Of a DNA stretch of 64,000 bases, positions 26,365 to 35,872 are shown piece by piece. Under the pieces are notes generated by a model, which did no database searches, was not told the origin of the DNA, and saw only the letters and a list, made by a program, of their open reading frames with translations. Made by a program: the position numbers and the translations under genes. Where the stretch lies: NCBI RefSeq assembly GCF_000969415.1, contig NZ_JZEX01000119.1:89047-153046 (forward strand). Reading direction: 5' to 3'. Origin of the DNA: Devosia geojensis (lineage in GTDB: Bacteria > Pseudomonadota > Alphaproteobacteria > Rhizobiales > Devosiaceae). Numbering within the stretch: the stretch's first letter is position 1; each line of letters opens with the position of its first letter.

Positions 26365-27090
26365 TCAACGGCGGGCGCGGCGCCAGGCTTCGAACGCCTC
26401 AAGGTTGCGTGGGTCGGTCGCCGGGTAGAGCCCGGTGATCGACGCGCCGTCCTGGACGCGCTCCAGGACAAAGTCCTCGTAGGCCGTCATCTCCACCGCC
26501 TCTTCGGCAACCTCGTCCGCCAGATGCAAAGGGATCACGGCGACGCCCTCGCCGTCGCCCACGATCACATCGCCCGGCCAGACCGCCACGTCCCCGCAGC
26601 CGATCGGGATGTCCATTTCCAGCGCCTGGTGCAGCGTCAGGTTGGTCGGCGCGGAGGGGCGGTTGTGATAGGCGGGGAAGCCGAGGGCGGCGATCTCGGG
26701 GCTGTCGCGGAAACCGCCATCGGTCACCACGCCCTCGACGCCCCGGCGCATCAGGCGCGTGACGAGGATCGAGCCGGCCGAGGCCGCGCGCGGGTCCTTG
26801 CGGCTATCCATGACGAAAACGCAGCCGGGCGGGCAGGTTTCGACGGCCTTGCGCTGCGGATGCTCGGGATTGCGGAACACTTCGAGCCCGTTGAGATCCT
26901 CGCGGGCCGGAATGTAGCGCAGCGTGAACGCCTGGCCGACCATGGTGCGCTCTACCGGCCCGACCGGGCGCACGTCCTGCAGGAACTGGTTGCGCAGGCC
27001 CCGCTTGAACAGCGCGGTGCAGAGCGTCGCCGTGCTTACTTCGCGCAGCTTGTCACGTGTGGCCTCGCTCAGCCGGTTGTGCCAGGTCAT
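26365..27090 (-). CDS. RraA/class II pyruvate aldolase (HMG/CHA aldolase)-family protein
   Basis: A 241-residue RraA-fold protein. The metal/substrate block VVTDGGFRDSPEIAALGFP contains the R-D pair, and the upstream FVMDSRKDPRAASAGSILV segment matches the active-site loop of 4-hydroxy-4-methyl-2-oxoglutarate/4-carboxy-4-hydroxy-2-oxoadipate aldolases, which share this fold. It is the last gene of a long minus-strand run and directly follows the glucarate dehydratase-like gene by 25 bases. That suggests retro-aldol cleavage of a keto-deoxy sugar acid rather than RNase E regulation. This is inference from context. Confidence 0.8.
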   Translation of the reverse strand: MTWHNRLSEATRDKLREVSTATLCTALFKRGLRNQFLQDVRPVGPVERTMVGQAFTLRYIPAREDLNGLEVFRNPEHPQRKAVETCPPGCVFVMDSRKDPRAASAGSILVTRLMRRGVEGVVTDGGFRDSPEIAALGFPAYHNRPSAPTNLTLHQALEMDIPIGCGDVAVWPGDVIVGDGEGVAVIPLHLADEVAEEAVEMTAYEDFVLERVQDGASITGLYPATDPRNLEAFEAWRRARR

Positions 27091-27115
27091 CGCATCGCCT
27101 CCTCTTTCGATCTTA

Positions 27116-28363
27116 TCACCAGCGCGGCACGCGGCGCTCGTAGCCGGGATCGAACTGCTTCATGTAGGCTGTATCGTCGCGCTCGCTGACGCCGCAGGTA
27201 TCGTAGAGCGCGGCGAATTCGGCAAGCCTTGCCCTGTCGAGGCCAACGCCGAGACCAGGGCCGGGCGGCGGCGCCAGCGTCCCCCGATCGAAGGCGAGCG
27301 GTCCGCCTTCGATGATGTCGACGCCCGTCCATGGATAGTGGGTGTCGCAGGCGTAGGAGAGGTTCGGGGTCGCGGCCGCGACATGCGTCATGGCCGCAAG
27401 CGTGATACCGAGGTGCGAGTTGGAGTGCATCGACACCCCGAGCCCCAAGGTCTCGCAGACCTTGGCAAGGTGCGTCGAGGCGCGCAGCCCGCCCCAGTAA
27501 TGGTGGTCGGAGAGCACGATCCTGACCGCGCCCTTCCGCACCGCCTCGGCGATCTGGTCGAACTGCAGGACGATCATGTTGGTTGCGAGCGGCAAGCTGG
27601 TCGCCGCGGCGACCTCGGCCATCGCATCCATGCCGATGACCGGATCCTCGAGATATTCGAGCACGCCCTCGAGGCTGCGCGCGATGTGGATCGCGGTCTC
27701 GACAGTCCAGCCGCCATTGGGGTCGATGCGCAGCGGATGGCTCGGGAAGGCCTCGCGCAGCCTGCGCATGGTCTCGATCTCGAGAGCGGGCTCCAGCACT
27801 CCGCCCTTCAGCTTCAACGAGCCGAAGCCGTAGAGACCGACGAAGCGGCGCGCCTCTTCGACCATCGCTTGCGGGGTCATCACCTCGCCCCACTCGTCCG
27901 GCGCCTCGCCGATATGGCCGGCGAATTTGTAGAAGAGATAGGCCGCGAACGGCACCCGGTCGCGCACCTTGCCGCCCAGCAGATCGTAGAGCGGCCGGCC
28001 GAGGAGCTTGCCCTGGATGTCCATCAGCGGCACCTCGAAGGCGCTCGTCACCACATCGGTCAACCGGTGGTCGGCGACCGCCGACTTCGCGTTGATGCCT
28101 CCGCCCTCGGGCAGGGCGGCAAGGACCCGCGCGTGCAGCTCGTGCAGGTGGAAAGGATCGAGGCCCACCAGGGCGGGCGCGGCCTTGCGCAGGCCGGCGA
28201 GCGCCTTGCTCGACCCGTAACTTTCGCCGAGGCCTAGCGTACCGTCATCGCAGACGACCTCGATGATCGTGCGCAGCGCATAGGGCTGATGCACGCCCTT
28301 GCAGTTGAGGAGCGGCTTGTCGGGGATGGCGACGGGTGTAAGCCGGATCTCGGCGATGCGCAT
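27116..28363 (-). CDS. Glucarate dehydratase-like enolase superfamily protein
   Basis: A 415-residue enolase-superfamily enzyme. The start is the ATG at 28363 (MRIAEIRLTP), 8 bases after the previous stop; the longer frame lacks support. Catalytic landmarks of the glucarate dehydratase group are present: KxK (K184, K186 in SLKLKGG), metal ligands D214 (IDPNGGW), E239 (LEDP) and N262 (ATNM), and the D286/H313 dyad (SDHHYW, SMHSNSHLGI). Glucarate dehydratase converts D-glucarate or L-idarate to 5-keto-4-deoxyglucarate. With the aldolase-type gene behind it this gives a plausible two-step aldarate route. A related acid-sugar dehydratase is possible. Confidence 0.87.
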   Translation of the reverse strand: MRIAEIRLTPVAIPDKPLLNCKGVHQPYALRTIIEVVCDDGTLGLGESYGSSKALAGLRKAAPALVGLDPFHLHELHARVLAALPEGGGINAKSAVADHRLTDVVTSAFEVPLMDIQGKLLGRPLYDLLGGKVRDRVPFAAYLFYKFAGHIGEAPDEWGEVMTPQAMVEEARRFVGLYGFGSLKLKGGVLEPALEIETMRRLREAFPSHPLRIDPNGGWTVETAIHIARSLEGVLEYLEDPVIGMDAMAEVAAATSLPLATNMIVLQFDQIAEAVRKGAVRIVLSDHHYWGGLRASTHLAKVCETLGLGVSMHSNSHLGITLAAMTHVAAATPNLSYACDTHYPWTGVDIIEGGPLAFDRGTLAPPPGPGLGVGLDRARLAEFAALYDTCGVSERDDTAYMKQFDPGYERRVPRW

Positions 28364-28371
28364 GGGTCGCC

Positions 28372-29160
28372 TCACCACCAATCGGAGGCCGCTGCTGCGG
28401 CAAGCGCTTCGTCGAGGGACGGCAGCTGGGGATGCCACAAGCGCTCCCATTCGAGGCTGACGGGGAAAGCGACACCCTCCTCCTCAAGGCGGCGCCTGAG
28501 TGCAGCCATCGGGAAATCGCCAGCTCCAGGCAGCACATAAGCGCGTCCTTCGGGCGCAGGCGCGCTGTCCTTGACGTGCATGTGGACGACGCGGGCCGCG
28601 ATTTCGCCCCAGGTCACGAGCGGGTCCGTGTCGCCCTTCGCCCAGGTGTGGTGCGCGTCCCAGAGGATGCGCGCTTGCGGCACCTCGCGGCAGAAGCGCG
28701 CGAGCGGCTCGTGATGCACCAGGGCGTCGTGGGTCTCGATCATCACGTCGACCGTCCATCCGCGCTTCTCGCGAAGGTCCGTCCAGAGGTCGAGGCGCTG
28801 GCGGGCCGCGGCGATGTCGGTATCCGTCAGCACCGTCCCGCCGTCGAAAACACGCAGGTTCCGTGCACCAACCGCCTCCGCCCAAGGGACGAACCGTTCC
28901 ACTTCGGCGAGATCGAAAGCCTCGCCGAAGAGGCGCGCCGACGTGCCCATGGCGACGATCGCCACGGACTGCAACGCGAGCCAGTCCGCCAGCGCCTCGG
29001 GGGATCCGAACTCGGCGGTGAGCCGGGCCGGGACATCCACCGATCCTGACAGCGCCCGAAGCTCGATCGCGCCGATGCCGTGGTGGACGGCGAGGTCCAC
29101 GACCTGCCGCAAGGAAAGGTCGGGGCAGCCGAGGGTCGAGAAGCAATGGGTGAGGCTCAT
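28372..29160 (-). CDS. Sugar phosphate isomerase/epimerase-like TIM-barrel protein
   Basis: A 262-residue AP endonuclease 2-type TIM-barrel protein. Barrel strands with candidate metal ligands: VDVMIETHDAL (E, H), ARILWDAHHTW (D, H), RVVHMHVKDSAP (H, K, D) and FPVSLEWERLWHP (E) near the end. Its start overlaps the stop of the D-2-hydroxyacid dehydrogenase gene by four bases, so they are translationally coupled. It is part of the uronate-glycan operon; likely an isomerase or epimerase of a sugar or sugar acid. Confidence 0.82.
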   Translation of the reverse strand: MSLTHCFSTLGCPDLSLRQVVDLAVHHGIGAIELRALSGSVDVPARLTAEFGSPEALADWLALQSVAIVAMGTSARLFGEAFDLAEVERFVPWAEAVGARNLRVFDGGTVLTDTDIAAARQRLDLWTDLREKRGWTVDVMIETHDALVHHEPLARFCREVPQARILWDAHHTWAKGDTDPLVTWGEIAARVVHMHVKDSAPAPEGRAYVLPGAGDFPMAALRRRLEEEGVAFPVSLEWERLWHPQLPSLDEALAAAAASDWW

Positions 29161-30230
29161 GCGATGCGGTCCAGTTCTGCGGCAGTGACGGGATGGAGCG
29201 GCGGGAGGCCGGCGACGTAACGCTCGATCTCGGTGATGGCGAGATCGGAAAGACGCCGCAGCTCGTTGCCCTGCGCCCCGGCGATATGCGGGGTCAGGAC
29301 GACGTTGGGCAGGTCGTAGAGCGTGCTTTCGGGCGGCAGGGGCTCGGGATCGGGCGTATCGATGAGGGCCGAAAGGCGGCCGGAAACGAGTTCGCGCTCA
29401 AGGGCGGCGTGATCGACGAGCCAGCCGCGCGCGGTGTTGATCAGTATGGCGTTGTCGGGCATCCGCGCCAGCTCGGCCGCGCCGATCATGTGCCGGGTCT
29501 CCGGCAGGATCGGCGCATGGAGAGATACGGTGTCGGACGAGGCGAGGAGATCATCGAGCTCCATCTTCTCCGCGCCCAGCGCCTGGGCCTCGGCTGCATC
29601 AATGAAAGGATCATAGACGCAAACCTGGAAACCGGCATGCACGAGCAGGTCGATGACCAGCCGGCCCGTCCGCGACGCTCCGACGATGCCGACGCGGCGG
29701 CGATAGTTGCCGAGATGGGGCGCATCGAGGCCGATACGCGTGCCGAAGCCGCCCTGCCCCCGCGCCCGGCGATGAGCATCGCGCAACCGGAATACGTCCT
29801 TGCCACACATGATGATGGCCGCGAAGGTGAATTCGGCGACCGGCACCGCCATCGCCGAAACCGCCGACGTGATCAGGATGCCGCGCTCCCAGAACGCGGG
29901 AGTGGTCACGGCGCGGATCGAGGCGGCGGTGTAGGCCACCATGCGCAGGTTCGGCGCTCGCGCGAGGCGCTCGGCGGTCAGCGCCGGAGCGCCCCAGGCG
30001 GCGAGGAGGATTTCGGCTTCCGCAAGCGCCGCCGCGCCGTCGGGAGACTCGAAGTCGGCGAACGCTTCTCGCGAGGCGATGCCGGCGACCGCATCGAGCC
30101 GCTCCCATTCGGCGGGGCCGAGGAAACCGCGCGGTAGTTCCGCGCGCATGGCAAGCGCCAGCTTCGGCTTTGCCTGCGACGCCCGTTTCCCGTTTGTCCC
30201 TGCGGGTGGCTGCTCGACCGCTTCGTGCAT
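29157..30230 (-). CDS. D-2-hydroxyacid dehydrogenase family protein
   Basis: A 357-residue NAD(P)-dependent dehydrogenase. I start at the ATG at 30230 because the longer frame runs into the SDR gene. The Rossmann motif is VGIVGASRTGRLVIDLL. Catalytic residues by motif: R in NTARGWLVD, an acidic residue in the LIDTPDPEPLP segment, H in TPHIAGAQG. The N-terminal 25 residues look disordered. In this operon it may oxidise or reduce a 2-keto/2-hydroxy sugar acid. The family spans glycerate, lactate and phosphoglycerate dehydrogenases, so the substrate is open. Confidence 0.86.
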   Translation of the reverse strand: MHEAVEQPPAGTNGKRASQAKPKLALAMRAELPRGFLGPAEWERLDAVAGIASREAFADFESPDGAAALAEAEILLAAWGAPALTAERLARAPNLRMVAYTAASIRAVTTPAFWERGILITSAVSAMAVPVAEFTFAAIIMCGKDVFRLRDAHRRARGQGGFGTRIGLDAPHLGNYRRRVGIVGASRTGRLVIDLLVHAGFQVCVYDPFIDAAEAQALGAEKMELDDLLASSDTVSLHAPILPETRHMIGAAELARMPDNAILINTARGWLVDHAALERELVSGRLSALIDTPDPEPLPPESTLYDLPNVVLTPHIAGAQGNELRRLSDLAITEIERYVAGLPPLHPVTAAELDRIA

Positions 30231-30237
30231 CGTCGCC

Positions 30238-30987
30238 TCAGGAATAGAGCACACCGCCGTTGATGTCGTAACAGGCACCGGTGATGTAGGCGGCGTCCGA
30301 CGAGGCGAGAAATGCCACCAGCGCCGCCACGTCCTCGGACGCGCCCTCGCGCTTGAGAGGCGCGGAACCGGCGACGCGCTCGCGCACCTCGGGCCTGGTG
30401 AAGGTGTCGTGGAAGGTCGTCGCGATCATGCCGGGACAGACCGCGTTGACGCGGGCGCGGGTGCCGAGCTCCTTGGCGAGGCCGCGCGTGAAGGTCATGA
30501 CGGCGCCCTTGGAGGTGGCGTACGCGACCGCCCCCGGCCCACCGCCGTCACGACCGGCCTGGGAGGAGAAGGTGACGATCGCGCCGCCGTCCCGCAGGTG
30601 CGGCAGCACCGCCCTGGCGGTGAGGAAGAGCGAGGTGACGTTGAGGTCCATCACCTCGTGCCAGAAGGCCTCGTCCATCTCCGGCATGGTCTTGCGTGCA
30701 ACGAGCCCGCCGGTGACGTGCACCAGGGCGTCGATGCCGCCGAAGTCCTTCACAACCGTGCTGACCGCCGCCTCGACCTCGGGGGACCTGGTGAGGTCCG
30801 CCTTGTATGCCGCGGCGCGTCCGCCGGCGGTCTCGATCTCGACGACGACGGCACGGGCGCCGGTTTCGGCTCCGTTGTAGGTCAAAGCGACCGCCGCGCC
30901 CTCGGCGGCGAACCGCAGGGCGCAAGCGCGGCCGATGTCGCGTCCGCCGCCCGTCACCAGAACCGTCTGCCCGTTGAACCGCTGCAT
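30238..30987 (-). CDS. Short-chain dehydrogenase/reductase
   Basis: A 249-residue classical SDR. The start is the ATG at 30987 ([14 protein letters not shown]), two bases after the lyase stop. Cofactor motif TGGGRDIG (12-19), S141/S142 (TFSSQAG), Y156 and K160 (YATSK) form the catalytic set; N116 (DLNVTSL) completes the tetrad. The NNAG motif is replaced by HVTGG. In pathways for unsaturated uronates, SDRs such as KduD/DhuD reduce keto-deoxy intermediates; that would suit this operon, but classification as such is not proven. Confidence 0.88.
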   Translation of the reverse strand: MQRFNGQTVLVTGGGRDIGRACALRFAAEGAAVALTYNGAETGARAVVVEIETAGGRAAAYKADLTRSPEVEAAVSTVVKDFGGIDALVHVTGGLVARKTMPEMDEAFWHEVMDLNVTSLFLTARAVLPHLRDGGAIVTFSSQAGRDGGGPGAVAYATSKGAVMTFTRGLAKELGTRARVNAVCPGMIATTFHDTFTRPEVRERVAGSAPLKREGASEDVAALVAFLASSDAAYITGACYDINGGVLYS

Positions 30988-30989
30988 TC

Positions 30990-33317
30990 TCAAAAATCCT
31001 TGGCAAGTGTCAGCTTGAAACGCCGATCGTCGACGTCGGTGAAATAGATGTCGGTGGTAAAGCCTTGGTCGTCGATGAAGCTGAAGATGCGACGCGGCGC
31101 ATCCAGCGCATAGGGGGCAAGGAGCGTGACAAGCACATGCTTGCGGGCGGCCGGCAGGCTGGCGCGCAGGTGATGATGGAGCGCGAGCCCTTCGAAATCG
31201 GCCGGATCGATGCCGGGAAAGCCCTCGACGGCCGAGAGCGCAGGCGCGCCGGCCGAGGAGAAGACGAACTGGCCGGAAAACCCGGCCCGCTCGCCGCGAT
31301 AGCGAAAGCTCGATTTTCCCGCATCGACCGGCCCGACCGTATGGCAGAGCCAATCGAGCGTCTGCGGCTGCGCAGTCTCCGCCCGGTCGACAAAGACGAA
31401 GTAACTGTCGGCAACGAAATGCACGTCGCGCTCGACGCGCAGGACAAGGTCGTTGGCAACGCGGTAAGCCGGGGTCGCATCGGCACGGATCAGCACATGG
31501 CCGGGTTCCTCGACGACGTCGAGGATCGTGCCCGCGGCCTTTCGGGCCAGCGCCTTATCCTTTTCGGCATACTGCCCCTGCCCGCCGATCAGGACGGCGT
31601 TCTTGGAACGCGTCTGGCGCCGCCACTCGCGATGCATGCTCGAGCCGAACGCGACGTAGTAGCCCGACTGGATGGCAAGATCCTCGCCGTAGGCGTGGAG
31701 CAGGAACGCGTTCTGATCGCCATGGCTGTGGCTGAGGGAGCCGTAGGAGCTGGACTTGAACAGGAACTGGATGTGCCTCGAAGGATCGCCCATGTGCTTC
31801 TGGATCGCGACCCAGCCGATATCCTTGAACCAGCGCACCGGCGGCAGATTCTCGGGTTCAACGGCGGCGACCGGCGCGTGGTCGTGGTTGTAGGTCAGAT
31901 CGTCGAAATTGAGGTCCCACCAGCCGTAGTTGTAGAAGGCCATCTCGGTGCCGGCGGCGTCGGCCTTGAGGCGCTCGAAATACCACTGATAATGCCCGTT
32001 GCCGGTGACACCGGCGAACTGGCGCACATTGTAGCCGACCTTGAGGCCCGGCAAGTCGCCGAGAGTCGAGTCGTCGCCGAAGCATGCCCGGCGCGTGCCC
32101 GGCGCCTTGGTGTAGAGCGGGAATGCGCCGGTGTTCTGCAGGAAGGGACGCTTGTAGAGATCGAGCCCCAGATATTTGACGATGAGGTTGGCCGCCTCGA
32201 TGAAGTAGGCGATGCCGGTCATCCAGTAGTGCGGCCCCTCCGCCCAGCCACCGTCCGTGCCGGCCCAGGGCGAATAGAGGGTCGCGAGGAAATCGACGGT
32301 ATAGTCGAGCCAGCCCGTCGCTTCCTCGCTTTCGCCGTCGAGGGCGATGCAGGTGGGGGTCAGGACCGCCGAGAGCGAACGTACCGCGTGGCTGTCATAG
32401 GGGAAGACGTGAATGCGGGCGTGGGCGATGACGTGGTCAGCCACCTCGCGGGTGCGCTCCAGCAGAACGGCGCGCACCGTCTCGCGCTCCTCGGCCGACA
32501 GGTGATCGTAGAGCCAGTCATAACCCCAGGCGAGCGCCACGACGACGCGGAAGGCCGCCTCGTCGTTATAGGCGCGCGAGGTCGGTCCCCTGGTGTCCCA
32601 GTCGGCCACCGCCAATAGCCAGTCGCGGGCCTTGTCGAGGAGACGCGTGTCGTCCAGCACCCGGCCGGCGATGGCGAGGTGCCGGATGGCATAGATCGTC
32701 TCCTGGCAGTCGATGTACATCTGCCGCCAGAGCGTCGCGACCCGCACGTTGTTCGGATAGGGCTTGGGCTCCTCGATGATCGGGCGCTCGATCCAGGGTT
32801 CGACAGAACCGGCATAGAAGCCGTCCCAGCCGTAGGCGGCCGGATCCTCGGCGACGCGGGCGCGCAAGGCATCGAGCTCGGCGCCATCGAGCCAGAGGCG
32901 AGGATGCGCGGCCTTGACGCGCATGCGCCGCTCGGCGGGTGCTGGCACCGGCGTTTCGGGTAGTCCTTCGGAGAGGTCGAATTGGCGGACGGCGCTCCAT
33001 TGCGAGCGCGGCGCCTCCCCGGCTTCGTCCCAGAGCGCATAGCGCCAGTACCAGGTGCCGGGGGCAAAAGTTTCGGGCGGCGTGAAGAAGTTCCAGGCGA
33101 GATCGGCATATCGGTAGGTTCCGGGACCGAAACTGGCATCCTGCGCCAGTTCGACCACGTAGCGCGACGCATCGTCGATGTCGGGCAGCCAGGAAAAGCG
33201 CGGCGGGTTCTCCGTCGGCGGGCGATCCGCGTCCGGAGCATATCCGATGGTGAGCGAACCCGGACGGGGTTCATCCAGCGCGGTTTTGCGCAAGCTTTCC
33301 GGGGCGGACGATCGCAT
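30990..33317 (-). CDS. Heparinase II/III-family polysaccharide lyase (PL21-like, DUF4962 plus heparinase domain)
   Basis: A 775-residue protein (from the ATG at 33317, AGGAG upstream), close to the roughly 770 residues of Pedobacter heparinase II. Layout: a fibronectin-like/DUF4962 N-terminal part (about 20-130), an alpha/alpha toroid (about 130-420), and a heparinase II/III beta-sandwich domain (about 490-775). YDSHAVRS (H310) and EGPHYW (Y364) are 54 residues apart, as are H202 and Y257 of heparinase II (55); [12 protein letters not shown] (about 528-539) would supply the second His and zinc-site His. No signal peptide is visible, so it probably acts in the cytoplasm on imported oligosaccharides by beta-elimination at uronates. 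It follows the AlgQ-type binding-protein gene. Confidence 0.82.
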   Translation of the reverse strand: MRSSAPESLRKTALDEPRPGSLTIGYAPDADRPPTENPPRFSWLPDIDDASRYVVELAQDASFGPGTYRYADLAWNFFTPPETFAPGTWYWRYALWDEAGEAPRSQWSAVRQFDLSEGLPETPVPAPAERRMRVKAAHPRLWLDGAELDALRARVAEDPAAYGWDGFYAGSVEPWIERPIIEEPKPYPNNVRVATLWRQMYIDCQETIYAIRHLAIAGRVLDDTRLLDKARDWLLAVADWDTRGPTSRAYNDEAAFRVVVALAWGYDWLYDHLSAEERETVRAVLLERTREVADHVIAHARIHVFPYDSHAVRSLSAVLTPTCIALDGESEEATGWLDYTVDFLATLYSPWAGTDGGWAEGPHYWMTGIAYFIEAANLIVKYLGLDLYKRPFLQNTGAFPLYTKAPGTRRACFGDDSTLGDLPGLKVGYNVRQFAGVTGNGHYQWYFERLKADAAGTEMAFYNYGWWDLNFDDLTYNHDHAPVAAVEPENLPPVRWFKDIGWVAIQKHMGDPSRHIQFLFKSSSYGSLSHSHGDQNAFLLHAYGEDLAIQSGYYVAFGSSMHREWRRQTRSKNAVLIGGQGQYAEKDKALARKAAGTILDVVEEPGHVLIRADATPAYRVANDLVLRVERDVHFVADSYFVFVDRAETAQPQTLDWLCHTVGPVDAGKSSFRYRGERAGFSGQFVFSSAGAPALSAVEGFPGIDPADFEGLALHHHLRASLPAARKHVLVTLLAPYALDAPRRIFSFIDDQGFTTDIYFTDVDDRRFKLTLAKDF

Positions 33318-33392
33318 CGACTGCCGGACTCCTGTTCTTTCCAAAATCGATCGGGCGGCGGCAGGGAGGCCGCCGCCCAGGAGGACGAGGCC

Positions 33393-34958
33393 CTATTGGG
33401 CCCCGTATTGCCGATCGTAGGCGGCCTGCATGACCGCGATGACCCTGTCGTAGCCCATGCTGTTGAGCCGCTCGACGTAAGCGTCCCAGCCGGTGTCGAC
33501 ATCCTCGGCGCCCAGCACCCAGGTCTGCTGCATCTCGGTCATGTAGGTAAGGATGCTCGGCCAGTAGCGGTCGTAGATCTCCTTCTCCTCGGCGTTGAGG
33601 GCGACACCCAGGAATTCCTCCCTCAGGCAATCGCACTCCTCGTACATCTCGATGCCTTCGAGGGCGATCTCGTTGGTCCATTGCCGCTCGTATTCGTAGT
33701 CCTGCCAGAAGCCGCGCGGCACCTGGGCACCGACCTCCCAGAGCTGGGCATTGACCGGAGTGTCGCTGGTCAGCACCTCCTCGGTGAACTGCGGCTTGCC
33801 GTCGACCATCTCGTAGGTCAGGCCCTCGACGCCGAAGTTGGAGAGAATGCGCCCCTCCGGAGAGAACCAGAAGTCGAAGTACTTGATGGTCTCGACCGGG
33901 TGCTCGTTGGTCACCGAGATCGCCCAACCGGCCGGCTGCACCTGCTGGCGGCGCGCGTCCTCGAAGCGGTCGCCCGAGACGGTCCTGGGCGGCAGCATGG
34001 GCCGCAGGCTGAATCCTTCGATCTCGTCGGCAAGCGCGGTGTTGTAGGTGGCGGTGCTGGCGAACCAGTCATGAATCATGCCGCCGAGATTGTTGCCGAG
34101 TAGGTATTCGCGCGAGCGCGAGCCGCGGGTGAAGACTTCCTTGTCGATCAGCCCTTCCGCATACCAGTCGGCCACATGCCCGATGCCGACCTTGTAGTTC
34201 TCCTCGGCCCAGGGGTGGCGGACCTTGCCGTCATAGATGGCGAAATCCCCGTAACGCTCGGAACCCGAGACGCGCGCGTCCCAGAGGTTGATGAGACGCA
34301 CGGCGTCCACCTCGTCGCGGGCAAAGTAAGGCACTTCATCCTTGATGCCGTTGCCGTTCGGGTCCTGGTCGCGGAAGGCAACGAGGACGTCGTAGACCTC
34401 CTCGGGCGTCTCGGGCACTTCGAGCCCCAGCTTTTCCAGCCAGTCGTAGCGGATGAACCACCCGCGCGAGAACTTGCCATCCGGCACGTAGGGGATGAAG
34501 TAGATATGCCCGTCCGGACCCGAAATGGCCTGACGGACCTCCGGTCGGCTGTCGAAGAACGCCTTGAGGTTGGGCGCATGCTCTTCGATCAGGTCGTCGA
34601 GCGGGATGAACGCGCCTTCGAGCCCATAACGGATGAAGTCGTCCTTCAGGGTCGGGCCGGCGTCGCCGCCGACGATGTCGGGCAGATTGCCCGAGGCTAT
34701 GAGCAGGTTGAAGGCATCGCGGCTCGACGTGGTGGCGAGCGAGGCGGTGTTGCGGATGTGGATGCCGGTCTTTTCGGCAACCACCTGCTCGACCGGCCAG
34801 TCCTGCGTGTAGACGTACTTGTCGCGGAAATGGAAGTGCATGGTCAGTTCGAGCGGCTCGTCGACGATGCGTGTCGTCTCCTGGGCCGATACCGCCAGCG
34901 GCGCGACCAGCGCCGCCGTCAGTGCGAGCGCCGAGACGCCTTTTAATATCGCTTTCAC
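33393..34958 (-). CDS. AlgQ/LplA-type extracellular solute-binding protein with calcium-binding loop
   Basis: A 521-residue binding protein with a Sec signal (MKAILKGVSALALTAALVAP..., cleavage after VSA, about residue 25). Its length and the segment DPNGNGIKDE (199-208) match AlgQ-type proteins: D199, N201, N203, I205, D207 and E208 have exactly the spacing of the EF-hand-like calcium site of Sphingomonas AlgQ2. This group includes importers of alginate and of unsaturated glycosaminoglycan oligosaccharides, but also of neutral sugars. It lies between the permease genes and the lyase gene, which suggests delivery of acidic oligosaccharides to the cytosolic lyase. Confidence 0.85.
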   Translation of the reverse strand: MKAILKGVSALALTAALVAPLAVSAQETTRIVDEPLELTMHFHFRDKYVYTQDWPVEQVVAEKTGIHIRNTASLATTSSRDAFNLLIASGNLPDIVGGDAGPTLKDDFIRYGLEGAFIPLDDLIEEHAPNLKAFFDSRPEVRQAISGPDGHIYFIPYVPDGKFSRGWFIRYDWLEKLGLEVPETPEEVYDVLVAFRDQDPNGNGIKDEVPYFARDEVDAVRLINLWDARVSGSERYGDFAIYDGKVRHPWAEENYKVGIGHVADWYAEGLIDKEVFTRGSRSREYLLGNNLGGMIHDWFASTATYNTALADEIEGFSLRPMLPPRTVSGDRFEDARRQQVQPAGWAISVTNEHPVETIKYFDFWFSPEGRILSNFGVEGLTYEMVDGKPQFTEEVLTSDTPVNAQLWEVGAQVPRGFWQDYEYERQWTNEIALEGIEMYEECDCLREEFLGVALNAEEKEIYDRYWPSILTYMTEMQQTWVLGAEDVDTGWDAYVERLNSMGYDRVIAVMQAAYDRQYGAQ

Positions 34959-34980
34959 AGGTTTCCCTCCCTTTGTGAAA

Positions 34981-35862
34981 TTACTCTTTTACCCCGCCCA
35001 GCAGGATGCCCTTCGAGAAGTACTTCTGGGCGTATGGGTAGATGATCAGGACGGGGATGATGGATGCGACCATGATCGCCGCCGTGATGGTCTCGAAGGA
35101 ATATTGCGCCGTCAGCAGGCTGGAGGCGAACTCGTCGTTGGAATTGAGGTCGACGATGATGCGCTTCAAATAGACCTGCAGCGGGATCTTCTCTTCACCG
35201 CGCAACAGCACCATCGACCAGAAATAGCCGTTCCAGCGCGAAACGATGCAGAAGAGCGCGACGGTGACGATGGCGGGCTTGGAAAGCGGAATGAACACCT
35301 TCCAGAGGAGCTGCAGCTCGCTCGCTCCATCCATCTTGGCCGCTTCCTCGAAGGATTTGGGCACTGCCTCGAAGAAGTTGCGCAGGAGGATGACGTTGAA
35401 GGCGTTGCAGGCGAACCCGATGATGATGCCGAAGCGGCTGTCGAGCAGGCCGAGATCGCGCATGTTGAGGAAGAACGGGATCATGCCGGCGTTGAACCAG
35501 AGCGTGAACGCGATCATCAGGTTGAAGAAGGTGCGCCCGCGCAGCCGCTTCCTCGAGAGCGCATAGGCGCCCGGCACCATGATGAGAAGGCTCATGGCCG
35601 TGCCGCCGAAAGTGTAGATGAAGGTATTGCCGTACGAGATCCAGAACATCCGGTCCGACAGCACCCGCTCGTAGGCGGCCAGCGTCAGGTCGACGGGCCA
35701 GAGCACCACGCGACCGGAAGTGACCGCGGCGCCCGACGAGACCGAGGCGGAAAGGATGTAGATGAAGGGATAGAGCGTCGACAGGACGAAGAGCCCGAGG
35801 AGGAACGCGTTGGCGTAGCCGAAGATCTTGTCGCCGCGGGTGTAGAGGTTGGATGTGCTCAT
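34981..35862 (-). CDS. ABC transporter permease (AlgM2/LplC type)
   Basis: A 293-residue permease starting at ATG 35862 behind AGGAGG; the upstream extension is out-of-frame overlap with the partner gene. Six predicted helices, the first at about residues 15-37; EAA loop SFEEAAKMDGASELQLLWKVF near residue 195. The C-terminus (YAQKYFSKGILLGGVKE) is typical of LplC/YtcP-type subunits. It is transcribed between the AlgM1-type permease and the binding protein. Confidence 0.9.
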   Translation of the reverse strand: MSTSNLYTRGDKIFGYANAFLLGLFVLSTLYPFIYILSASVSSGAAVTSGRVVLWPVDLTLAAYERVLSDRMFWISYGNTFIYTFGGTAMSLLIMVPGAYALSRKRLRGRTFFNLMIAFTLWFNAGMIPFFLNMRDLGLLDSRFGIIIGFACNAFNVILLRNFFEAVPKSFEEAAKMDGASELQLLWKVFIPLSKPAIVTVALFCIVSRWNGYFWSMVLLRGEEKIPLQVYLKRIIVDLNSNDEFASSLLTAQYSFETITAAIMVASIIPVLIIYPYAQKYFSKGILLGGVKE

Positions 35863-35872
35863 CGTTTCCTCC

